Assembly (NCBI GenBank): GCA_947475645.1
Contig: CANJNU010000082.1
Location: forward strand, 1-5,489
Origin: Bacteriovoracaceae bacterium
Lineage (GTDB): Bacteria > Bdellovibrionota > UBA1018
DNA: 5,489 nucleotides
Direction of reading: 5' to 3'
Under the pieces are notes generated by a model. It saw only the letters and a program-made list of their open reading frames with translations. It ran no database searches and had not been told where the DNA came from. Below, piece after piece: positions 1 through 4,282 of the stretch (position 1 is its first letter; each line of letters begins with the position of its first letter). Made by a program: the position numbers and the translations under genes.

Positions 1-176
1 AGGGTTACGCCACCCAATTCTACTTTGCGCGAAACACCTGGTACGAAGTCCGCCATTCGCCCAACCGGTACCCAGGTGGACTCGGGTTGAGGCGGCAAGG
101 CCGCACCCAAATCGATCTGGTCAGCGAGGTCGTGGCCAAACTTTCTAAAGAACTCGCGCCTCGAAGGGTTCTTCAT
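1..176 (-). CDS. Partial gene: Rieske-like protein N-terminus with a twin-arginine-like motif
   Basis: The first 58 codons of a gene that leaves the window at base 1. The ATG at 176-174 overlaps the TGA of the upstream gene (ATGA), and GGTGG (complement of 183-187) lies 6 bases upstream as a ribosome site, so the two genes are probably translationally coupled. The visible protein begins MKNPSRREFFRKFG. SRREFF resembles a twin-arginine (Tat) motif, but no hydrophobic stretch follows (next come DLADQIDLGAALPPQPES), so a normal Tat signal is not supported; the motif may be a remnant or incidental. From about residue 35 the pattern WVPVGRMADFVPGVSRKVEL resembles the first strands of Rieske [2Fe-2S] domains (W-x-P-V-G-x-x-x-D-x-x-P-G). 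The cluster-binding C-x-H and C-x-x-H motifs would lie beyond the window edge, so the family is tentative. That this is a real gene start is much better supported than its function. Confidence 0.6.
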   Translation of the reverse strand, partial: MKNPSRREFFRKFGHDLADQIDLGAALPPQPESTWVPVGRMADFVPGVSRKVELGGVT

Positions 177-1030
177 GTAGAACCACCGTATACGGCGAGA
201 GGAGACGCATCACGGACGCTAAGATTCGGACAAACCAGGGCGGCCTCTCGGCTGAAAGAATCATGTAGGAGCTTACCGCCAGCCCCGCAAAGAACACCCT
301 CGTCGGCATCGAGCCGATAATAGAGAATCCCCTCTGACTCACCCTCAAGCACGAGCTGCACCTTCATGTTCCGAAATCGTTGCCGAGCCGGATCAAGCGC
401 CGATATAACATCAGCGGGCACTGGCCCATATTTTCGCGACTGCTGAATCAAAGCAGGGGATGCGGCAGGGTCAAGAACACGAGGTGAGACATATTCTTCG
501 ACAAAGAGAACATCTACGCACTCTGTATCTTTATGACCTCGACTCCGGTGTCTCGCTAGTCGCTCATTCTCCCCTACTCCAACCACTAAGCCATCCAGAG
601 CTTCGCGCCAGTAATCACAGGCTACGCTACCCAAGCCGGTCAAAAGTCTGCAGCCATTTCGTTCAAGTACAAAGGCGGAGTTATGACTGCGCCATTTTCC
701 AGCAAAACATGGAATACTGAGTGACTGTAATATCTCGGCAAGGTCTGAGATCTCAAAGCTCATTCCAAAATGGCGGCTGGCATTCATTCCAAATCTGCGA
801 CTTGAGTCGAAAACGCTACGAAGTACACTGTCTCTCTTTTCAGGACTCACTCGCTGGAGGAGTAACTCTTCTGAAAGAGACTCATCATTCCCGCTTCCGC
901 CCGAAGCGGTCGAATCCAGGGTCGATCGAAGCGCAGAGATCCGAGCTCGCGTCCAACGACTCGAGAAGTCCTCCAAGCTAAATCGAGGATGATCGAAAAT
1001 CCTCTCAGATGACTGCTTCATAAGTGACAT
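173..1030 (-). CDS. Uncharacterised 285-residue protein with a V4R-like central region
   Basis: I do not recognise a named gene. The protein is soluble in character, with no signal peptide or membrane segment. Residues 1-85 are charged and serine-rich, probably a helical or linker region. Residues about 88-178 are the most family-like part: an aromatic/Cys segment (C138-D-Y-W-R-E-A-L-D-G-L) followed by H161-x-S-x-G-H166-x(4)-C171-x-D-V. This resembles the end of V4R (vinyl-4-reductase) domains, which bind small molecules or metals through late Cys/His residues in BchJ and in regulators. Residues about 200-285 form a second conserved-looking block with C248-G-A-G-G and a D-A-S-P-L-A-V-Y-G tail. 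Cysteines are at 108, 127, 138, 171, 248 and 267. The start at 1030 is favoured because GAGGG lies about 10 bases upstream; the Met at codon 4 (1021-1019) has none at a usable distance. It is divergent from the Crp/Fnr-nnrS pair and coupled to the Rieske-like gene, suggesting a redox or nitric-oxide role. The V4R assignment is weak. Confidence 0.75.
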   Translation of the reverse strand: MSLMKQSSERIFDHPRFSLEDFSSRWTRARISALRSTLDSTASGGSGNDESLSEELLLQRVSPEKRDSVLRSVFDSSRRFGMNASRHFGMSFEISDLAEILQSLSIPCFAGKWRSHNSAFVLERNGCRLLTGLGSVACDYWREALDGLVVGVGENERLARHRSRGHKDTECVDVLFVEEYVSPRVLDPAASPALIQQSRKYGPVPADVISALDPARQRFRNMKVQLVLEGESEGILYYRLDADEGVLCGAGGKLLHDSFSREAALVCPNLSVRDASPLAVYGGST

Positions 1031-1036
1031 GAGTCA
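1025..1036. promoter_or_regulatory. Crp/Fnr-type half-site pair over the V4R-like gene's start codon
   Basis: TGAC-atga-GTCA gives TGA-N6-TCA, the spacing shared by CRP and FNR/NnrR operators. It covers the ATG at 1030-1028. The outer bases (G on the left, T on the right) do not match the FNR TTGAT...ATCAA flanks, so it is weaker than the site at 1253-1272. Bound here, a protein would more likely block than activate the minus-strand gene. Position and core are seen; binding is inference. Confidence 0.35.
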
Positions 1037-1051
1037 TCAACCCTCGCAATG

Positions 1052-1080
1052 TTCATACCAACCCAAATCTAGGCATTAAA
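1052..1080 (-). promoter_or_regulatory. Candidate sigma70-like promoter for the V4R-like gene
   Basis: On the minus strand, TATGAA (complement of 1052-1057) is a 4/6 match to the -10 box and carries an extended TG-n in front. TTTAAT (complement of 1075-1080) is a 3/6 match to the -35 box, with a 17-base spacer. Transcription would start near 1045, leaving a leader of about 15 bases. The -10 box overlaps the outer arm of the inverted repeat at 1053-1060, so a protein on that repeat would compete with RNA polymerase. The match is modest and could be chance. Confidence 0.25.
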
Positions 1081-1115
1081 CCGTACTTATGTAATGCCAC
1101 GTCATACTGGTATGA
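1053..1115. repeat. Nested perfect inverted repeats (8-bp outer, 7-bp inner)
   Basis: Outer arms are TCATACCA at 1053-1060 and TGGTATGA at 1108-1115. Inner arms are GGCATTA at 1072-1078 and TAATGCC at 1092-1098, enclosing a 13-base loop. The linkers are 11 and 9 bases. The arms match perfectly and nest symmetrically, so the element could form a cruciform or long hairpin, or be an operator. It lies over the candidate promoter of the minus-strand gene. It lacks the T-run of an intrinsic terminator and the GTT/AAC core boxes of an integron attC site. Confidence 0.55.
1102..1115. repeat. 14-bp palindrome TCATAC-tg-GTATGA
   Basis: Perfect 6-bp arms with a 2-base centre. Its right arm is shared with the outer arm of the nested repeat, so three copies of TCATAC (in either orientation) occur at 1053-1058, 1102-1107 and 1110-1115. 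The arrangement suits a dimer of a DNA-binding protein other than Crp/Fnr, whose half-sites point the other way. No regulator can be named. Confidence 0.4.
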
Positions 1116-1252
1116 GGCGAAATGTCCCAACAGCGAGACAAGCCGTCTTACGACGGGTGAATCGCGATCGATGAGCACTAGCGTGATTTTGTTTTGTGCT
1201 CTACTCATTCTGCATGACATGGCGCCTAAGCTACCGTTGGCTGAATGGCTCG

Positions 1253-1272
1253 GTTATGATCTGGGTCATAAC
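1253..1272. promoter_or_regulatory. Probable Crp/Fnr-family operator upstream of the regulator gene
   Basis: Perfect 7-bp arms GTTATGA and TCATAAC flank a 6-base centre TCTGGG. The core TATGA-N6-TCATA has the spacing of CRP (TGTGA-N6-TCACA) and, offset by one base, of FNR (TTGAT-N4-ATCAA). The neighbouring regulator keeps the Glu and Arg that read the TGA core, so autoregulation is the simple reading. The dyad centre is 1262.5, about 73 bases before the TTG start. TATGAT at 1255-1260 is also a 5/6 match to a -10 box but has no -35 at proper spacing, so activation versus repression cannot be decided. Confidence 0.6.
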
Positions 1273-1324
1273 TGTACCGTCATTTTATGCGCAATCTTCT
1301 AGTCGAGCTTTTCTCAATACATAC

Positions 1325-1329
1325 GGTGA
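1325..1329 (+). promoter_or_regulatory. Ribosome binding site that fixes the TTG start
   Basis: GGTGA ends 6 bases before the TTG at 1336-1338. No ATG or GTG in this frame lies at a usable distance upstream. The family's N-terminal pattern begins right after the TTG, so this site and the rare start codon are accepted together. Confidence 0.6.
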
Positions 1330-1335
1330 CATCAA

Positions 1336-2052
1336 TTGAAAACAGTCATTGCCGATCTTAAAAGTCTGAGATGCACAGCGGGACTCTCCGCGGAGGCACG
1401 TACACTGCTTGCGTCGGTGGCAGTGAAGCGGAAATATGCGTGTAACGAGAACCTTTGGCAGATGGGTGATCCCGGCGAATTTATTGCCGTTGTAGTGTCA
1501 GGCTTAATTGAAATTACCCGCTATACAACCGCGGACGAAGAGACCGCGATTGGTATTTTTGGACCCTCGGACGTAATTGGAATCTTAGCTGTGATTAAGA
1601 AAATACCGTATCCTGGCAGTGCCAGGTCCATTATGAAGGATTCGGAAGTGATTAAGTTCTACCTCCGCCCCGCTTTACACGGAAAAGGCACACAGAAAGT
1701 GGAACTTGAGATTCAGACGTGGATTCGTGAAATGCTTCTTCAACACGAACAGGTGCTTCGTGACAAGATCGATATGTTGAGTGCGGGAAGCGTCGAGAAC
1801 CGTGTGTTCGAATTACTCACTCATCTGATACGACGTTTCGGTAAACAAGAGGTGCACTTACAGCACACAATACCCCTTCGGTTAACTCGGGCTCAAATTG
1901 GACGACTTGTACATGTTCGCGTCGAAACTATTATTCGACTGATTAACCGTTGGCAAAAACAGAGATTAATTGTTTGGACTCAACAAAGCATTCTGATTGA
2001 AAACCTGCCTTTACTTGAGAAGAGCCTCTCCAAGAATAGAAGATTAATATGA
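1336..2052 (+). CDS. Crp/Fnr-family transcription regulator, NnrR/DNR-like by context
   Basis: A 238-residue cytoplasmic DNA-binding protein of normal family length. Residues about 33-110 form the cyclic-nucleotide-binding-type beta roll, with W-Q-M-G-D-P-G-E-F (41-49) and G-P-S-D-V-I-G (76-82). The long dimer helix is about 122-148. The winged helix-turn-helix is about 183-213, with LTRAQIGRLVHVRVETIIR. In FNR the recognition helix reads E-T-I-S-R; here it is E197-T-I-I200-R201, keeping the Glu and Arg that contact the TGA core but replacing the Ser. There are only two cysteines (13 and 36), so the FNR four-cysteine [4Fe-4S] oxygen sensor is absent. NnrR/DNR-type proteins sense nitric oxide through haem, which fits the coupled nnrS but is not shown by any residue here. 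The start is TTG at 1336 with GGTGA ahead of it. The stop overlaps the nnrS start by 4 bases, so they form one operon. By eye the gene is more A+T-rich than its neighbours. Confidence 0.9.
   Translation: MKTVIADLKSLRCTAGLSAEARTLLASVAVKRKYACNENLWQMGDPGEFIAVVVSGLIEITRYTTADEETAIGIFGPSDVIGILAVIKKIPYPGSARSIMKDSEVIKFYLRPALHGKGTQKVELEIQTWIREMLLQHEQVLRDKIDMLSAGSVENRVFELLTHLIRRFGKQEVHLQHTIPLRLTRAQIGRLVHVRVETIIRLINRWQKQRLIVWTQQSILIENLPLLEKSLSKNRRLI
1337..1348. promoter_or_regulatory. TGA-N6-TCA core over the regulator's TTG start
   Basis: TTGA-aaacag-TCAT begins in the TTG start codon. The left half matches the FNR/NnrR half TTGA; the right half is TCAT rather than TCAA. TCAATTGA at 1332-1339 is an overlapping 8-bp palindrome. 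A protein bound here would block translation-proximal transcription, giving negative autoregulation. It also encodes the N-terminus, so part of the match could be incidental. Confidence 0.3.
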
Positions 2053-3212
2053 GTGGATTTAATTTAAGGACAGTCGATCCGTATCAGGTACTCTTTCCGT
2101 TAGGAATTCTTCACGCTCTGGTGGGCACATCGGTTTGGATTCTATTTGCGCTTCGATTTACGACATACCCTGGCCAGTCTCATCCTCATCATATGATCGG
2201 CGGATTTCTGTTCTCGTTCGCAGCCGGATTCATGATGACGGCCATACCCAAGTTTACAGGCTCGGCACCCAGTTCGCGGCGCGAGCTCTTCTTAGCTACC
2301 CTGCTTTCTGTTGGATCGCTCCTTTTCAGCACACCTTTACTGACTCTGGGTATGCTGATCTTCATTTCAATATTTTTTGTGAGGCGATTTCTTGCTCGAT
2401 CCTTCTCCCCGCCGCCTCACTTCCTATTTCTGCCCATCGGACTGTGCCTTGGCATTCTCGGAGCAACGCTGCTATTCCTCGTAGAGACGAAATCAATCTC
2501 CTCGTCATACGCAAACGCAGGTAAACTATGCCTTTACTATGGAACGATGCTGTCTTTTTTACTAGGAATTGGCGCTAAACTGATCTCGGCACTTCTCGGT
2601 TGGGCCGCGCCCCCCACCCATCGGATTGAGCCCGCTCAGGCGGCTAAGAATACTCGAAAAATATTTCTCACAAAATGGTCTTCGGCAGCTCTTCAGGCTA
2701 CACTCTTTCTGACGGGGTTCTGGGTTGAGATTGAGCTCAATCCCTCGTTGGGGCGGGGGCTGCGAGCAGTTTGCGCCACCTGGATTGCAATGCAGAGTTG
2801 GCGTCTTTATCGGCTGCCTCGAGCACCGGGGAAACTTCCGTTTTGGATTTGGGTGGCAGCTTGGATTCTTTTGCTGGGTCTTTGGACGCACACGTTATTT
2901 CCAGCCCTTGGCGTCCACGCCGCTCACTTGGTCTTTATAGGCGGGTTCGGGTTAATGACCCTCCTTATTGCATCAAGAGTCGTTCTCGCTCATGGTGGAT
3001 ACTCGCTCGAACTAGAATCCAAATCGAGAATCTATGCGACTGCGGCTATTCTTGTTCTCGCGGCGGCAGCCACTCGAGTCGTCTCGCTGTGGACGTCGTC
3101 TCTCTATCAGCACTTTGCCTATGCTGCGGCACTCTGGATTTTGGCCGTGATGCTTTGGAGCGCTTTCTTTCTACCTAAGATGCTTCGGGGCATTCTAGTC
3201 AGAGCCGAATAA
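2049..3212 (+). CDS. nnrS: NnrS-family haem/copper membrane protein
   Basis: A 387-residue, very hydrophobic inner-membrane protein with about 12 predicted helices (near 14-36, 50-67, 80-92, 94-111, 125-145, 158-183, 213-228, 236-252, 263-283, 290-313, 327-345, 353-375), close to the usual NnrS length of about 400. Family marks are D10-P-Y-x-x-L-F-P-L-G near the start, the His cluster H45/H47/H48 followed by M-I-G-G-F, then A-G-F-M-M-T-A-I-P-K-F-T-G (59-71). Near the end, H290-x-x-H293 leads into G-G-F-G-L-M-T and R-V-V-L-A-H315-G-G. The histidines are candidate haem or copper ligands. NnrS proteins are expressed with denitrification genes and relieve nitric-oxide stress, especially damage to iron-bearing centres; the biochemical reaction is not settled. 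The ATG overlaps the regulator's TGA by 4 bases, with only a weak AGAAGA upstream, so it probably depends on translational coupling and shares the regulator's promoter. It is convergent with the next gene, 14 bp away. Confidence 0.93.
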   Translation: MSGFNLRTVDPYQVLFPLGILHALVGTSVWILFALRFTTYPGQSHPHHMIGGFLFSFAAGFMMTAIPKFTGSAPSSRRELFLATLLSVGSLLFSTPLLTLGMLIFISIFFVRRFLARSFSPPPHFLFLPIGLCLGILGATLLFLVETKSISSSYANAGKLCLYYGTMLSFLLGIGAKLISALLGWAAPPTHRIEPAQAAKNTRKIFLTKWSSAALQATLFLTGFWVEIELNPSLGRGLRAVCATWIAMQSWRLYRLPRAPGKLPFWIWVAAWILLLGLWTHTLFPALGVHAAHLVFIGGFGLMTLLIASRVVLAHGGYSLELESKSRIYATAAILVLAAAATRVVSLWTSSLYQHFAYAAALWILAVMLWSAFFLPKMLRGILVRAE

Positions 3213-3241
3213 ACAGTCAGTGAAGCCTACACGCTGCCCCG
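3186..3241. terminator. Weak inverted repeat across the convergent gene ends
   Basis: CGGGGCA at 3186-3192 pairs perfectly with TGCCCCG at 3235-3241, with a 42-base loop that contains both stop codons. Each arm lies inside a gene end. The loop is long and no T-run follows on either strand, so this is a poor intrinsic terminator; no better terminator is visible in the 14-bp gap. Confidence 0.2.
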
Positions 3242-4282
3242 TTGCTCAGACCTTCCCAGCGAAACCAAATACGGCGATGTATTTTGGAGATCTGTAAAGC
3301 GAGTCTTTGACGTAATACCTCTCCACTTCATATCCACTAAGGTTTGGCCCACTGAGCCCCCGAGATTAGAACCCGGCCCCAATAGCACCAACTTCGCAGG
3401 AGCGAATTCGCGGATCGCGGTTTTAAGTGCGAGCGTAAAATCGTAAGGCGCAACCACTTGCCGACCCAATGTGTAGCCTTCAAGCTGATCTAGATCGGTC
3501 GAATACGGCTGCCAAATATGCCCTTCACCGTCGATCAGCGGAATGCGTGGTTTCGCGAACAGATTCCGAGAGCCAAGGATCTTAAAAGCCTGGTGCGAGG
3601 CCTCTTCCATTAAAGGAGTGTGAAACGCTGTGTGATTTACAAGCTTCATCGGATATCGCCCTTCCAATGAGGGCAGCTTTTTCATCAGCGCTCGAATTCC
3701 ATTATCGTTGCCCGCAATCACGCGAAATGCACCTAAAAAGATCGAGTTATATACCCGGGCTCCATCCGCTTGAGCATTCACCTCATCCATAGCGCAATTC
3801 ACGAGCATTTCTTTTTCTGAATCGTGCCGCCACTCTTCGTCGAAGCAAGGATAGATGAGCTGACCCCCAAGTCCACTGCCACCCGTTAGCTTTCCCATTG
3901 TCGAGATGAGATGAAAAGCCGCCTTAGAATTGAGCGCACCCGAAGCCGCAAGCGCAATATACCAGCCCATCGAGTTTCCTGTAATCGCTACGACCTCAGT
4001 CTTCTCTAAATCAAGCGAACGAAAATCAGCAAGCGCGCAGGTTGCAATCAGCGCTGGCGCGTGTTCGGCCGTGGCATGGGTAGAGGCCGCATAGGTTCTT
4101 GCATTGTCGAGTTCTGTAATCGTGGGCAATCCGTACTGCGCTCGATATTGATCCACCTCATGAATGAGTTCATTCATTTCCGGACGAAAGCGATTCAAGT
4201 AACCCAACTCGGAGGCCGTGTACGTGCCACGACCTGGACAAATAACGAGAACCCTCTCCTTTTTCGAAGCGCCTAAACTCAT
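3227..4282 (-). CDS. FabD-like acyltransferase lacking the malonyl-binding arginine
   Basis: A 351-residue cytoplasmic protein of the FabD/acyltransferase fold (E. coli FabD is about 309 residues). The nucleophile elbow is T-G-N-S104-M-G (GHSxG in FabD, with Asn replacing His), and the catalytic His is H221 in N-H-T-A-F-H-T-P-L-M. The N-terminal oxyanion motif is C-P-G-R-G (15-19) in place of F-P-G-Q-G. FabD's L-V-E-M-R-G-K-F, whose Arg117 holds the malonyl carboxylate, aligns with L-I-S-T-M-G-K-L here, putting Met129 in the Arg position. This argues against malonyl-CoA as substrate and for a mono-carboxylic acyl group, or for acyl-hydrolase activity as in some trans-acyltransferase clusters. 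The P-G-S-N-L-G-G element near 303 fits the family's C-terminal G-P-G motif. AAGGA (complement of 4287-4291) sits 4 bases before the ATG. The start overlaps the stop of the E1 gene by 4 bases (ATGA), so the two are coupled. The family is secure; the substrate is not. Confidence 0.87.
   Translation of the reverse strand: MSLGASKKERVLVICPGRGTYTASELGYLNRFRPEMNELIHEVDQYRAQYGLPTITELDNARTYAASTHATAEHAPALIATCALADFRSLDLEKTEVVAITGNSMGWYIALAASGALNSKAAFHLISTMGKLTGGSGLGGQLIYPCFDEEWRHDSEKEMLVNCAMDEVNAQADGARVYNSIFLGAFRVIAGNDNGIRALMKKLPSLEGRYPMKLVNHTAFHTPLMEEASHQAFKILGSRNLFAKPRIPLIDGEGHIWQPYSTDLDQLEGYTLGRQVVAPYDFTLALKTAIREFAPAKLVLLGPGSNLGGSVGQTLVDMKWRGITSKTRFTDLQNTSPYLVSLGRSEQRGSV

Larger units (their letters stand above)
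1031..1335. other. Divergent intergenic control region, 305 bp
   Basis: This lies between two genes that start outward from it. I found no convincing open frame or tRNA. It holds the dyad operator at 1253-1272, nested inverted repeats at 1053-1115, and a 14-bp palindrome at 1102-1115. Lesser hairpins are CCGTC/GACGG at 1143-1156 with a TTAC loop, and GAGCAC/GTGCTC at 1173-1201 with a 17-base loop. Neither lesser hairpin is followed by a T-run. TGA-N6-TCA cores also cover both flanking start codons. Confidence 0.8.

Noticed and set aside
145..348. 67-codon minus-strand reading frame, partly hydrophobic
   Set aside because: It overlaps the 3' end of the V4R-like gene and the start of the Rieske-like gene in another frame. 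The hydrophobic stretch is a by-product of the other frames.
460..981. Two end-to-end 86-codon plus-strand reading frames (460-720 and 721-981)
   Set aside because: Both lie antisense to the V4R-like gene, whose protein has a coherent domain-like pattern. The antisense products show no recognisable pattern and no convincing ribosome sites.
1143..1156. Hairpin CCGTC-TTAC-GACGG as a terminator
   Set aside because: The stem is only 5 bp, no T-run follows on either strand, and no gene ends nearby.
1161..1172. Overlapping palindromes ATCGCGAT, CGATCG and ATCGAT
   Set aside because: Short overlapping restriction-like palindromes; expected by chance at this length and not linked to a promoter or gene start.
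1173..1201. GAGCAC/GTGCTC inverted repeat with a 17-base loop
   Set aside because: A 6-bp arm with this spacing is expected about once in a region of this size; no supporting context.
1237..1260. TTGGCT and TATGAT as a sigma70 promoter for the regulator
   Set aside because: The hexamers match 4/6 and 5/6, but the spacer is only 12 bases, too short for a normal promoter.
2562..2891. 109-codon minus-strand reading frame inside nnrS
   Set aside because: Rich in Pro, Arg, Cys and Ser, typical of a shadow of a membrane-protein gene; nnrS itself is well supported.
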